Below, piece by piece: positions 8,542 to 17,286 of a stretch of DNA of 64,000 nucleotides (position 1 is the first letter of the stretch; every line of letters starts with the position of its first letter). A program made the position numbers and the translations under genes. The notes under the pieces were generated by a model, which was given only the letters and a program-made list of their open reading frames with translations, ran no database searches and was not told where the DNA came from. Origin of the DNA: Candidatus Koribacter versatilis Ellin345 (GTDB lineage: Bacteria; Acidobacteriota; Terriglobia; Terriglobales; Acidobacteriaceae); assembly GCF_000014005.1 (NCBI RefSeq), contig NC_008009.1:3534001-3598000 (forward strand), given 5' to 3'.

Positions 8542-11500
8542 CTAATCACGGAGGTTGCGCCAGAGGAGGTAGGCGCCGAGGAGGGTGCCGGCGAGGACGG
8601 CGGCGGATTTCAGCATGGAGGTGCGGACGGCGCGTTGACGGGCTTCGACGATTCGGGACTCGGGGGGATCGCCGATTTCGCCTTCCGGGCCTTGATGGTA
8701 GGCCATGTGGAGGAGTTCCGCGGGGTGGAGGGCTTGGCGATCAGTTTGCTGCGCGATCTGTTCTCGGCAACTGAAGCCCTCGGCGACGATGATGGTGTCG
8801 CGGGAGGCAGAACGGACCTTGGGAAGAAGTTCGTGTTCGCCAACAGCGATGGAGACGTCGTACTTCTCGCCGGCTTCGAAGCCGAACGCACCGGCCATCC
8901 CACAGCAGCCGTTGTTGGGGAGTTCGTAATCCACGCCGAGGCGGTCGAAGAGCTTGTGTTCGCTCTCGACGCCAACGATGGCTTTGTGATGACAGTGCGC
9001 GTGCGCGAAGACCTTGCGATGGAGAGTGGGCAGCGGAAGCTTGTGCGCGTACTTCTCGAGGAAGTCACTGAGGAGGTAGGTTTGATCTTTTAGGCGCTGG
9101 GCTCGGGGACCGTCAGGAAAGAAATTGACTAACTCATCGCGGAAAACGGAGGCGCAGCTTGGCTCGAGGAAGACGATGGGAATGCCGGCGTCGATTTCGG
9201 CGGCGAGGGTGGTCATGGTTTTGACGAGTTGGAGCTTGGCCTGCGCGAGGAAGCCGTGGTCGTAGAGGGGGCGGCCGCAGCACATGTCGGCTTGCGGGAC
9301 GATGACCTGGAAGCCGGTGGACTCGAGGACTTCGAGCGCGGCGACGGCGGTGTCGGGATAGAAATGGTTGTTGAAGGTGTCGGGCCAGAGGAGAACTTTG
9401 GGGGCATCAAGGTTGCGCGATTGGTGGTCGCGGACGAGTTGCTGGAAGGTCTTCGGCGCGAAGGCGGGAATGCTCCGCTGCTGCGGGATGCCGGCGATGA
9501 GCTTCGCGATCGAACTCAGGCCGGGAGTTTGGGTGGCGAGATTCACGAGGCCGGGAGCGAGTGAGGCGAGACGTGCCCAATCGTGAATGAAGCCGAAGGC
9601 ATAGGCCTGGCGCGGGCGGAGGCGGTGTTCGTAGTAGTGGGAGAGGAATTCCGCTTTGTAGGTGGCGACGTCGACGTTGACGGGGCAGTCGCTTTTACAG
9701 CCTTTGCAGGAGAGGCAGAGGTCGAGCGACTCTTTAACTTCTTCGCTCTGCCAGCCGTCGCGAATGATTTCGCCCTGCATCATTTCGAAGAGCAGGTGGG
9801 CGCGGCCGCGGGTGGAGTGCTGCTCTTCCCCGGTGACACGATAGCTTGGGCACATCACTTTGTTTTCGTGGCGACGGCACTCGCCGACACCGACGCAGCG
9901 GAGTGAGGCGCGGGCGAAACTGCCGCCATCGGCGGCGAAAGTGAAGTGGGTGGACGGCTCCCAGGGATGGTAGTGGGGACCGAGACGTAGGTTGTCGTCG
10001 AGACGATTGGGAAGTACGACCTTGCCGGGATTCATCTTCCACTGCGGGTCCCAGATTTGTTTGAACTTGCGGAAGGCTTCGATGAGTTCGGGGCCGTACA
10101 TCTTCGGCAGGAGCTCGGCACGGGATTGACCGTCGCCGTGTTCGCCGGAGAGTGAGCCTCCGAAGCTGACGACGAGGTCGGCGGCTTCTTCGACGAAGGC
10201 GCGATAGGTGGCGACGCCGGATTCGGTTTCGAGATCGAAGTTGATACGCGTGTGCAGGCAGCCCTGGCCGAAGTGCCCATAGAGAGTACCGGTGTAATGG
10301 AACTTGTCGAGAAGCGATTGGAACCGGCGAAGATATTCGCCCATGCGCGCGGGGGGAACGGCGGCATCTTCCCAACCTTCCCAGAGTTGGGGCTCGCCGG
10401 GAACAAAGGCGGTGGCGCCGAGACTGGATTCGCGGATTTCCCAAACGGTTTTTTGTTCAGCGGCGTGCTGGTAGAGGCGCGCTTTGGCACGCGAACCAAC
10501 GTGGGCGAGGAGGGCGCTGGCCTGCTGCGCGGCTTCACTGGCGGAGTCGGCGCCGAATTCGATGATGAGGAAGCCGCTGCCCTCGGGAAGGAGGTCGAGG
10601 TTGAGATGGCGCAGGTGCTTGCGGCGGATGGCGGTGATTAGCTTGCCGTCGATGGCTTCGAGCGCGATGGGGTTGAAGTGCAGGAGTTCAGGGACGTCGT
10701 CGGCCGCGGCGAAGATGTTTTCGTAGCCAAGAACGACGAGGGCTCGGTGCTCGGGGTTATGAATGAGGCGGAGCTTGGCTTCGAGCACGGTGACAAGCGT
10801 GGATTCGGAGCCGACGAGGGCGCGCGCGATGTGGAAATTGTTTTCGGGGAGAAGGTCGTCGAGGTTGTAGCCGGAGACGCGGCGCGGGATCTTGGGATAC
10901 TTGGCGCGGATGAGGTCGGCGTATTGGTCGCCAATGGCTTGCATCGACCGATAGATTTCGGCGCGGCGATCGTTGGCGGCTAGGATTTGATCGAGTTGCT
11001 CACGGGACGTTGGGCCAACGGTGAGCTCGAGGCCGTCGTAGGTGAGGACGCGGAGTTCATGAACGTTGTCGCCGGTCTTGCCGGCCATGACCGAATGCAT
11101 GCCGCAGGAATTGTTGCCGATCATGCCGCCGAGAGTGCAGCGGCTGTGAGTAGCGGGATCGGGACCGAAGGTGAGGCCAACTTTGGTTGCAGCATTTCGC
11201 AACTGATCGAGAACGACACCGGGCTGCACGCGGGTGTACTTCCCTTCCCGGTTGATCTCGAGAATCTGGTTCATGTACTTCGAGAAGTCGAGGACGACGG
11301 CGACGTTGCAGCATTGGCCGGCGAGGCTGGTGCCGCCACCACGGGCGAGGACGGGAGCGCCGAATTCGCGGCAGGCAGCTAGAGTGGCGCGGACGTCGTC
11401 GTCGGATTTCGGGAGGACGACACCGATGGGGATCTGGCGGTAGTTAGAGGCGTCGGTGGCGTAGAGGGCGCGGCTGCTGGTGTCGAAGCGGACTTCGCCG

Positions 11501-11583
11501 GCGAGGGTGGAGCGGAGGCGGTGTTCGAGACGGGAGGCGTCGACATCGGATGCGATGATGGAGACGAGGTGGTCCGTGGACAT
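8542..11583 (-). CDS. FAD-linked oxidase / Fe-S (CCG-domain) dehydrogenase of the YdiJ type with C-terminal membrane anchor
   Basis: A 1013-residue fusion. The N-terminal part is a VAO-type FAD-binding domain (GGGTSLAGQ at residues 82-90), followed by an FAD-oxidase C-terminal domain to about 540. Two ferredoxin-like cysteine sets follow (CVGVGECRR...CPSY near 561-579; CLSCKGCKSDCP near 619-632). Two CCG cysteine-rich motifs come next (CCGRPLYDHG near 763, NNGCCGMAG near 887). This order corresponds to GlcD fused to GlcF, as in E. coli YdiJ (D-2-hydroxyglutarate dehydrogenase, similar length). It probably oxidises a D-2-hydroxyacid and passes electrons to quinone. The last 20 residues (AAVLAGTLLGAYLLW) look like a membrane anchor, which would keep it near the quinone pool. 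The substrate is not determined. Confidence 0.9.
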   Translation of the reverse strand: MSTDHLVSIIASDVDASRLEHRLRSTLAGEVRFDTSSRALYATDASNYRQIPIGVVLPKSDDDVRATLAACREFGAPVLARGGGTSLAGQCCNVAVVLDFSKYMNQILEINREGKYTRVQPGVVLDQLRNAATKVGLTFGPDPATHSRCTLGGMIGNNSCGMHSVMAGKTGDNVHELRVLTYDGLELTVGPTSREQLDQILAANDRRAEIYRSMQAIGDQYADLIRAKYPKIPRRVSGYNLDDLLPENNFHIARALVGSESTLVTVLEAKLRLIHNPEHRALVVLGYENIFAAADDVPELLHFNPIALEAIDGKLITAIRRKHLRHLNLDLLPEGSGFLIIEFGADSASEAAQQASALLAHVGSRAKARLYQHAAEQKTVWEIRESSLGATAFVPGEPQLWEGWEDAAVPPARMGEYLRRFQSLLDKFHYTGTLYGHFGQGCLHTRINFDLETESGVATYRAFVEEAADLVVSFGGSLSGEHGDGQSRAELLPKMYGPELIEAFRKFKQIWDPQWKMNPGKVVLPNRLDDNLRLGPHYHPWEPSTHFTFAADGGSFARASLRCVGVGECRRHENKVMCPSYRVTGEEQHSTRGRAHLLFEMMQGEIIRDGWQSEEVKESLDLCLSCKGCKSDCPVNVDVATYKAEFLSHYYEHRLRPRQAYAFGFIHDWARLASLAPGLVNLATQTPGLSSIAKLIAGIPQQRSIPAFAPKTFQQLVRDHQSRNLDAPKVLLWPDTFNNHFYPDTAVAALEVLESTGFQVIVPQADMCCGRPLYDHGFLAQAKLQLVKTMTTLAAEIDAGIPIVFLEPSCASVFRDELVNFFPDGPRAQRLKDQTYLLSDFLEKYAHKLPLPTLHRKVFAHAHCHHKAIVGVESEHKLFDRLGVDYELPNNGCCGMAGAFGFEAGEKYDVSIAVGEHELLPKVRSASRDTIIVAEGFSCREQIAQQTDRQALHPAELLHMAYHQGPEGEIGDPPESRIVEARQRAVRTSMLKSAAVLAGTLLGAYLLWRNLRD

Positions 11584-11648
11584 GAGGCTCCTGGCAACAG
11601 GAGATGATAACGCGGGGGTGGGCGTGGGGCGGTGACGGTTTGTTGGGG

Positions 11649-11721
11649 GATGCAGGGGCTAAAGCCCCGAAAGTTTTAAGGAAGAGGATCGGCATCGCTG
11701 AAGCGATGCCCTGATACAAGG
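11649..11721. repeat. Intergenic repeat, family B, copy 2
   Basis: It starts with GGGGCTAAAGCCCC (11655-11668). It ends with an 8-bp stem GGCATCGC (11691-11698) / GCGATGCC (11703-11710) around a TGAA loop, then CTGATACAA. The same start, TGAA loop and end occur near 5.6-5.7 kb with a different stem. Confidence 0.7.
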
Positions 11722-11752
11722 CGAGTGCGACGTGCGCGAATAACGCGGGAGC

Positions 11753-11817
11753 GATGTCACGAGGAGATGTCACGAGGAGATGTCACGAGGAGATCTCACG
11801 AGGAGATCTCACGAGGA
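11753..11817. repeat. Five tandem copies of a 13-bp unit
   Basis: The unit GATGTCACGAGGA occurs three times (11753, 11766, 11779). The variant GATCTCACGAGGA occurs twice (11792, 11805). There are no spacers. The array lies in the 317-bp gap 11584-11900 between the dehydrogenase start and the zinc-ribbon gene end, together with repeat copies of families A and B. No gene is seen there. Confidence 0.9.
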
Positions 11818-11822
11818 CAGGA

Positions 11823-11880
11823 GTCCTTCGACTGCGAATCCGGATTGGGATCCGGATTCTCCGCTCAGGATGACAGAAGG
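11823..11880. repeat. Intergenic repeat, family A, copy 4 (10-bp hairpin core)
   Basis: The flanks TCCTTCGACTGC and TCCGCTCAGGATGACAG enclose GAATCCGGAT (11836-11845) / ATCCGGATTC (11850-11859), a perfect 10-bp stem with loop TGGG. Same flanks as copy 3, unrelated stem. Confidence 0.7.
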
Positions 11881-11900
11881 AACAACCCTAATTTCGGTGG

Positions 11901-12572
11901 TTATTTGACTTCGATTTTCAGGCCGGAGACTTTGACGATTTCGATTTTGGTTTCGCCACCCATGTCTTCGGCGTTGACGGTGAGGGTGCCGCCTTTGTCG
12001 TCGCTTACGAGGCTGAACTTGTTGCCGTCCAAGGAGGACATGGCGCTGGAGTAGCGCGACTTGTAGAAGTCCGCGACTTTCTGGACGGAGTCGCCGGTGG
12101 TGAGTTTGATGCTGGCGGTGGTCATGTTGCCGAACTGGGCTTCGGAGCTGTCGCCGGATTGCGACGCACCGGGATACATATCGACACCGATTTTGCGAGC
12201 GAGGTCGCGGGCGGTGCTTTTGTTGGTGGATGCTTTGAAGCCGCCGAAATCCACAGAATTGGAGTTGCCGTCGTGCATCATGCGAGCGCGTTCGACGCGG
12301 CTCTTGATGCGGTGGGCGACGAAGACCATCGAGCCAATGCTGAGGATGAAGATCACGACCAGCACGCCACCGACGATCAGAAGAATTTTGCCGATGTTGC
12401 TACCGCCCGAGGAAGGAGGTTGCGGGGTGTAGGCCTGGATCGGAGGTACCGCAGCAGGTGCGGCGGATGTGGCGGCGGGAGCGGTGCCGGCCGGGGTGAC
12501 GCTCTTACCGCACTTCGTACAGAAGTGCGAGGTTGCATCCATCGTGGAACCGCAATTCGTACAGAAAGCCAT
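11901..12572 (-). CDS. Zinc-ribbon membrane protein of unknown function
   Basis: A 223-residue protein. The N-terminus is a zinc ribbon with two CxxC pairs (C4/C7 and C18/C21; FCTNCGS, FCTKCGK). An Ala/Pro-rich linker and one membrane segment (about residues 60-85, IGKILLIVGGVLVVIFILSIGSM) follow. The outer domain of about 135 residues has no recognised family; it resembles small beta-rich 'SVQKVADFYKSRY' sensor-like domains seen in Acidobacteria. By topology the ribbon would be cytoplasmic and the larger domain extracytoplasmic. It is a single-gene unit between two repeat-containing gaps. No function can be assigned. Confidence 0.85.
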   Translation of the reverse strand: MAFCTNCGSTMDATSHFCTKCGKSVTPAGTAPAATSAAPAAVPPIQAYTPQPPSSGGSNIGKILLIVGGVLVVIFILSIGSMVFVAHRIKSRVERARMMHDGNSNSVDFGGFKASTNKSTARDLARKIGVDMYPGASQSGDSSEAQFGNMTTASIKLTTGDSVQKVADFYKSRYSSAMSSLDGNKFSLVSDDKGGTLTVNAEDMGGETKIEIVKVSGLKIEVK

Positions 12573-12677
12573 GTATGAGCCTCAGGGATAAGAAGCGCGC
12601 CCATAGGGGCATTCAGCGGCTTCTTGCGATTGGCGAAAGTATAGCGCGAAAAGAGCGCGAGGCATTGGGCAAAACGG

Positions 12678-12705
12678 AAAGAGGAGCCGACTGGGGCTCC
12701 TCTTT
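12678..12705. terminator. Rho-independent terminator of the ACIII/caa3 operon
   Basis: A perfect 11-bp stem, AAAGAGGAGCC (12678-12688) / GGCTCCTCTTT (12695-12705), with a 6-nt loop. It sits 20 nt past the last oxidase gene stop. The minus-strand product runs on into CCGTTTTGCC after the stem, so it can work for the operon. Confidence 0.8.
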
Positions 12706-12724
12706 TGGACAAAATGTTGTGGGG

Positions 12725-13042
12725 TTAGCGGCTGGGGTAGGCCATCCAGGCACGCGAGAGGTAGTCGGTTAGGGTCAGGCCGAGCAGGAGGAAGAGGAAG
12801 AACAGCGTGCTCAGGATGACGATCTGGGTGAGGCGAGTGCTGTACTTGATGTGCATGAAAAACAGGATGACCGTAGTCGCCTTCGCGGTAGCGATGACGA
12901 GCGCGATCACTGGGTTCATGATGCCGAAGTTAATCGTGGCCGCAAACACAGTGAGCGCGGTCATCACCATGAGGAACAGGAAGATGCCGACGTAAAGCTT
13001 CGGCGAGACGATGTGGTTGTGGGTTTCTTCCGTATGGGCCAT
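12725..13042 (-). CDS. Cytochrome c oxidase subunit IV (prokaryotic type)
   Basis: A 105-residue protein with three hydrophobic segments (YVGIFLFLMVMTALTVFAA, IALVIATAKATTVILFFMHIKYS, VILSTLFFLFLLLGLTLTDY). The FFMHIKYS box is typical of CyoD/CtaF-like small oxidase subunits. It is the last gene of the oxidase operon, 5 nt after the subunit III stop. The start is ATG at 13042 (MAHTEETHNH); longer starts would run into subunit III. It probably stabilises the heme-copper oxidase and has no cofactor ligands. Confidence 0.9.
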   Translation of the reverse strand: MAHTEETHNHIVSPKLYVGIFLFLMVMTALTVFAATINFGIMNPVIALVIATAKATTVILFFMHIKYSTRLTQIVILSTLFFLFLLLGLTLTDYLSRAWMAYPSR

Positions 13043-13047
13043 GGCGC

Positions 13048-13737
13048 TTATCCTGTGTGCTTGTGGCTGATCAAGTAGAGCAGCGGGAATAAATAGATCC
13101 AGACAATATCGACGAAGTGCCAATACAGTCCGACGTTCTCGACCGGCGAGAAGTAGTTCTCGTTAAATTTGCCTTTATACGCAGCCACGATCAACCAGAT
13201 CAACAATCCAGCGCCGATGATCATGTGGGTAGCGTGCATGCCGGTCATCGCGAAATAGAGGGCGAAGTAGAGCGAGGTATGCGGCACGTCGTGCCAGCCC
13301 TTATCTACTCCGTTCTTATCGAGGCCGGAGAAGTACTTACCGGGGAGTTCGTGGTTCTCCCAGTGGTCGTGGTATTCGACGGCCTTGATACCGAGGAACA
13401 CACAGCCGAGGACCAAGGTCAGGATGAGGAAGAGGATGATGAGGTTGCGCTTCCCTACCTGCGCCGAGTGCACGGCCATGGCCATGGTGAGCGAGGAGAA
13501 GATGAGCACGGCGGTGTTGATGGCGCCGAGCGTGATGTCCATGCGCTGGCTGCCATCCACCCAGGATTGGTAGTAAGACAGGCGATAGATCAGGTACGCG
13601 CAGAACATGCCACCGAAGAACATGATTTCGGTGATCAGGAAAATCCACATACCGAATGTGGCAGTTTCCTTCTGCTGCTCCATGTCGCGAAAGTGATGTT
13701 GCAGCTCGCTGGCTACAACGGCCTGGTCGCTAGACAA
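13048..13737 (-). CDS. ctaE: Cytochrome c oxidase subunit III
   Basis: A 229-residue subunit III of an aa3/caa3 oxidase with about five to seven membrane segments. The family stretches [30 protein letters not shown] and [24 protein letters not shown] are clear. A TTG at 13737, just inside the subunit I stop, is the best start because AGGAGG lies upstream. An ATG start at 13791 would overlap subunit I by 62 nt. Subunit III binds no metal and supports proton uptake and stability. Confidence 0.93.
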   Translation of the reverse strand: MSSDQAVVASELQHHFRDMEQQKETATFGMWIFLITEIMFFGGMFCAYLIYRLSYYQSWVDGSQRMDITLGAINTAVLIFSSLTMAMAVHSAQVGKRNLIILFLILTLVLGCVFLGIKAVEYHDHWENHELPGKYFSGLDKNGVDKGWHDVPHTSLYFALYFAMTGMHATHMIIGAGLLIWLIVAAYKGKFNENYFSPVENVGLYWHFVDIVWIYLFPLLYLISHKHTG

Positions 13738-15364
13738 CGGGGACCTCCTCCTGGGGCTGGTTCTCGTAATCGTAGGCTTCCCAGGTGACAACAGGTGTCT
13801 TATCGAAGTTGTGGGCGGGTGGCGGCGATTGCGTCATCCACTCCAAACCAACGGCGTTGTACGGATTGTTGGGTGCGATCTGCCCATACTTCAGCGACCA
13901 CAGGAAATAGAAGAGCGGGAACAGATATCCCACGGCGAGCACCGAAGCGCCGGCGGTGGAGAGCACGTTCAGAACCTGGAATTCAGGGGCGTAGGCGTGA
14001 TAGCGACGCGGCATGCCCATGTATCCGAGAACGAATTGCGGGAAGAAGGTGAGGTTGAAGCCGACGAAGACGAGCAGCGCCGAGAGCTTTGCCCAGGCTT
14101 CGGGATACATGCGGCCGGTCATCTTGGGCCACCAGAAGTGGAGTCCGCCGAGATAACCCATGATGGCACCGCCGACCATGATGTAGTGGAAGTGCGCGAT
14201 CACGAAGTAAGTGTCGTGGACGTGGATGTCGACGCCGAGGTTGGCGAGGAACAAGCCGGTGAGTCCGCCGATGGTGAACAGTCCAATGAACCCGAAGGCG
14301 TAGAGCATCGGGGTCTCGAAGCTGATGGAGCCTTTGAACATCGTAGCCGTCCAGTTGAAGACCTTTACGGCGGACGGGATGGCGACGAGGTAGCTCAGAA
14401 GCGAGAAAACCAGAGCAGCGTACACCGAGATTCCGGCGACGAACATGTGGTGCGCCCACACGAGGAAGCCGAGGACGGCGATGCCGATCGAGGAGAGCGC
14501 AACGAATTCATATCCGAAGATGCGCTTACGCGTGAAGCAGGGCACGATCTCGGAGATCACCGCCATCGAAGGCAGAATCATGATGTAGACGGCGGGATGC
14601 GAATAGAACCAGAAGAGGTGCTGGAAGAGCACCGGGTCTCCGCCAAGCTGCGGGTTGAAGATGCCGATGTGGAAGGCGCGCTCGAGAGCGGCGAGCACCA
14701 GGGTGATAGCAACAACCGGCGTACCGAGGACCATGATCAGGCTGGCGGCATAATGCGACCAGATGAAGAGTGGCAGGCGGCTCCAGGTCATACCGGGAGC
14801 GCGCATGCGGTGGATGGTCACGATGATATTCAGTCCAGTGAAGATGGACGAGAACCCGGCGACGAAGACGCCGAGGGCAACCGGGATCACGTTAGTATTG
14901 ACGTACTCGGTGCTGAGCGGAGTGTAGAAGGTCCAGCCGGTGTCAACGCCGCCCATGAACATGGCGACGAGCGCCATGGTTCCGCCAATGATGTAGAGAT
15001 ACCAGCTCAGCAGGTTGATGCGCGGGAAGGCCAAGTCCTTGGCGCCGACCATGAGGGGCACGAGGAAATTGCCGAGCGTCGCAGGGATGGACGGGATCAG
15101 GAAGAAGAACACCATGATGATGCCATGCATCGAGAAGAGCTTGTTGTAGGTGTCGGCTTCGACCAAGTCGCCCGCGGGGGTCAGCAGCTCAAGACGGATG
15201 AGCATGGCGAAGAACCCGCCAATTGCGAAGAACACGGTGATCGAGATCAAGTAGAGGATCGCGATGCGCTTGTGGTCCTTCGTCAAGAGCCATGACTTCA
15301 GACCGTACCCTGCATTGAGGTAGGTCTCTTTTTCCACGGACTGATTGATTGCTGTTGTTGCCAT
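13730..15364 (-). CDS. ctaD: Cytochrome c oxidase subunit I
   Basis: A 544-residue heme-copper oxidase core with about twelve membrane helices. The low-spin heme histidine is in [10 protein letters not shown]. The CuB/Tyr region is [22 protein letters not shown] (His and the cross-linked Tyr). The HH pair is WAHHMFVAG, and the heme a3/a ligands are in [16 protein letters not shown]. The GSxxF/VYIMILP features place it with type A oxidases. It is the site of O2 reduction and proton pumping. The gene follows subunit II by 16 nt. Confidence 0.97.
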   Translation of the reverse strand: MATTAINQSVEKETYLNAGYGLKSWLLTKDHKRIAILYLISITVFFAIGGFFAMLIRLELLTPAGDLVEADTYNKLFSMHGIIMVFFFLIPSIPATLGNFLVPLMVGAKDLAFPRINLLSWYLYIIGGTMALVAMFMGGVDTGWTFYTPLSTEYVNTNVIPVALGVFVAGFSSIFTGLNIIVTIHRMRAPGMTWSRLPLFIWSHYAASLIMVLGTPVVAITLVLAALERAFHIGIFNPQLGGDPVLFQHLFWFYSHPAVYIMILPSMAVISEIVPCFTRKRIFGYEFVALSSIGIAVLGFLVWAHHMFVAGISVYAALVFSLLSYLVAIPSAVKVFNWTATMFKGSISFETPMLYAFGFIGLFTIGGLTGLFLANLGVDIHVHDTYFVIAHFHYIMVGGAIMGYLGGLHFWWPKMTGRMYPEAWAKLSALLVFVGFNLTFFPQFVLGYMGMPRRYHAYAPEFQVLNVLSTAGASVLAVGYLFPLFYFLWSLKYGQIAPNNPYNAVGLEWMTQSPPPAHNFDKTPVVTWEAYDYENQPQEEVPVV

Positions 15365-15380
15365 TGTTTGTCCTTAGCCC

Positions 15381-16370
15381 TTACTGCTGGGTCGCGTTGT
15401 TCGGCACAACGGGACGGTTCGTTACAGGTGCGCTATTGGGGTTCGGTCCGGCGAGCGACTTCACGTACTCCACCAGCGCGATAAGTTGTTCTTCACTGAG
15501 TTGTCCCTGGAAAGTCGGCATGATCGGCTTGAAGCCGCTGACGACTTTTGCCCCGGGATTCAGGATTGATTCGCGAACGTAATTTTCATCGGCTACGACG
15601 GTGCGGCCGTCATCAAGCAGCACGGGCTTACCGAAGACACCGGTAAGGTTCGGGCCGCGGCCCTGGGTATCCGAACGGTGGCAGGTGGCGCAACCGTACT
15701 GTTGGAACAGCTTCTGTCCGGTGCCGGAGAGCGAGCCTTCCGCACCGCCACCGCTGAGCCATGCCTCGTATTCATCCGGCTCCATGACGATGACTTCGCC
15801 AATCATGCCGGAGTGCTGGGTGCCGCAATACTGTGCGCAAAAGAGATGGTAGGTACCGGCCTTGGTCGGATGGAACCAGACCACGCTGTAGCGCCCGGGC
15901 AGAACATCGGCCTTGACGCGGAACGCGGGGACGAAGAAGTCGTGGATGACGTCCTGCGAGGACATGATCATCTTGACGTCGCGGCCCATGGGAACGTGGA
16001 GGGTATTGATTTCGCGGACACCTTCGACGTGCTGGAACTTCCACATCCACTGCTTGCCGACGGCGTAAATCTCCATGGCATCGCGCGGGGGGCGGCTTTC
16101 GATGAAGAAGATGCTTGCGCCCCAGACGAACATCACCATGGCGATGGCGAGGGGGATCAATGTCCAAGTCAGTTCGAGAGGAACGGAGCCCTCGATCTGT
16201 TCGGCGTGCGGATGCTTTTCTTTGCGGTACTTAACGGCGAAGAAGACAACGACGAACGCGATCAGCAGTGAAAAGAACACTGTGACAGCACACAGGAAGA
16301 AGAAAAGAATATCTACCTGCGGCGCGATCTTCGAGGCTTGCGCCGGAAATAATGGAAGCTGTTCCCACAT
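15381..16370 (-). CDS. ctaC: Cytochrome c oxidase subunit II with fused cytochrome c (caa3 type)
   Basis: A 329-residue protein. Two N-terminal membrane helices (about residues 21-47 and 70-92) are followed by the cupredoxin CuA domain with ligands H143, C178, C182, H186 and M189 (CAQYCGTQHSGM). A C-terminal class I cytochrome c domain follows, with heme motif CATCH (C227, C230, H231) and a distal Met in the IMPTF stretch. The fused cytochrome makes this a caa3 oxidase. It can receive electrons from the monoheme ActE or directly from the ACIII complex encoded upstream. Confidence 0.96.
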   Translation of the reverse strand: MWEQLPLFPAQASKIAPQVDILFFFLCAVTVFFSLLIAFVVVFFAVKYRKEKHPHAEQIEGSVPLELTWTLIPLAIAMVMFVWGASIFFIESRPPRDAMEIYAVGKQWMWKFQHVEGVREINTLHVPMGRDVKMIMSSQDVIHDFFVPAFRVKADVLPGRYSVVWFHPTKAGTYHLFCAQYCGTQHSGMIGEVIVMEPDEYEAWLSGGGAEGSLSGTGQKLFQQYGCATCHRSDTQGRGPNLTGVFGKPVLLDDGRTVVADENYVRESILNPGAKVVSGFKPIMPTFQGQLSEEQLIALVEYVKSLAGPNPNSAPVTNRPVVPNNATQQ

Positions 16371-16375
16371 ATCGC

Positions 16376-17248
16376 TCAGGCCTGTCCTGTCTCATGGCGG
16401 CCAGCGTGCGAGTCACGGCGAACCATCAGCACGATAAAGCCCCCTAATAGCAAAACGGTTGCGGCGCCGAAGATGCGCAACAAATTCGCAACAACAGCGC
16501 CGTATTTTCCGGTGTGTGGATCGTAGTGGTAGCAATACAGAACCACTTTGTCCACGAGGTTTCCAATCTTGTCCTGCGACGCCTCGACGAGGCCGAGACG
16601 CAAATCCTTGGGTGCGTATTCGATTCCGTAGTAGTACTGCGCGAGCTTGCCCTGCGGGGTCACGATCATGATGCCGGCAGCGTGAATGAACTGCTGCATC
16701 TTGGGATCCCAGCGGTACTTCCAACCCACGACATTCGCGAGCTTGGCGACATCCTTCGGATCGTTCACGGTGAGGAAGTGCCAGCCATCTTCGGCCCCGG
16801 GCCGGTTGTATTCCTTCAGGAAGCTGGCCTTCTTCTCTTTCGCGAGTTCAGGCGTATCGCGCGGATCGATGCTGACGGTGATGACTTCAAACTGATTGCC
16901 CGCACTGAACGTCATGGTCTGTAGAGCGCTGTTGAGCCCTTGCAGGACCTCGCTGCACAGCATGGGGCACTGGTAATAGACCATCGTGAGGATGACGGGG
17001 CGGCCCTTCTTGAAGTAGTCGCCGAGTTTCACGATGTTGCCGTTCTCGTCCTTGAATTGAAGGTCGAGAGGAATCTGCGTGTCGAGGTGCTGGTCGATAC
17101 CGATGTCCTTGAGGCTGGCAGGATCGACTTGCGATGCGGGGCCCGAATTTTGTTTCTCCATGAACGCCGCAGGCGGCTGGGCAATCGCCGCGCTCACTGC
17201 GAGCAGCGGGAGGGCCATCCATGCGAGAAATTTGTTGCTACGCTTCAC
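16376..17248 (-). CDS. SCO1/SenC-family copper chaperone
   Basis: A 290-residue protein with an N-terminal signal/anchor (MALPLLAVSAAIA) and a thioredoxin-like SCO domain. The copper ligands are present: C94 and C98 in YYQCPMLC and H189 in QFIHAAG. Unusually, a C-terminal hydrophobic helix (LRIFGAATVLLLGGFIVLMV) gives a tail anchor. The protein is expected to deliver copper to the CuA site of the caa3 oxidase whose subunit II starts 5 nt downstream. It starts with GTG. Confidence 0.93.
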   Translation of the reverse strand: MKRSNKFLAWMALPLLAVSAAIAQPPAAFMEKQNSGPASQVDPASLKDIGIDQHLDTQIPLDLQFKDENGNIVKLGDYFKKGRPVILTMVYYQCPMLCSEVLQGLNSALQTMTFSAGNQFEVITVSIDPRDTPELAKEKKASFLKEYNRPGAEDGWHFLTVNDPKDVAKLANVVGWKYRWDPKMQQFIHAAGIMIVTPQGKLAQYYYGIEYAPKDLRLGLVEASQDKIGNLVDKVVLYCYHYDPHTGKYGAVVANLLRIFGAATVLLLGGFIVLMVRRDSHAGRHETGQA

Positions 17249-17286
17249 TCTTGTTTCCGTTTCTCTCCGCCGAAGCGGATGTTGCT

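Noticed and set aside
11753-11817. Possible CRISPR array
   Set aside because: Units are 13 bp, directly adjacent with no spacers and no cas genes nearby, so it is a simple tandem repeat.
11725-12054. 109-codon plus-strand frame starting in the 13-bp tandem repeat
   Set aside because: It is only the translated repeat plus shadow of the zinc-ribbon gene.
13811-15295. Long open frame (494 codons) antisense to the oxidase subunit I gene
   Set aside because: The product is Glu/Asp/His/Arg-rich with no recognisable fold, and the opposite strand is a clear ctaD. It is an effect of GC-rich codon use.
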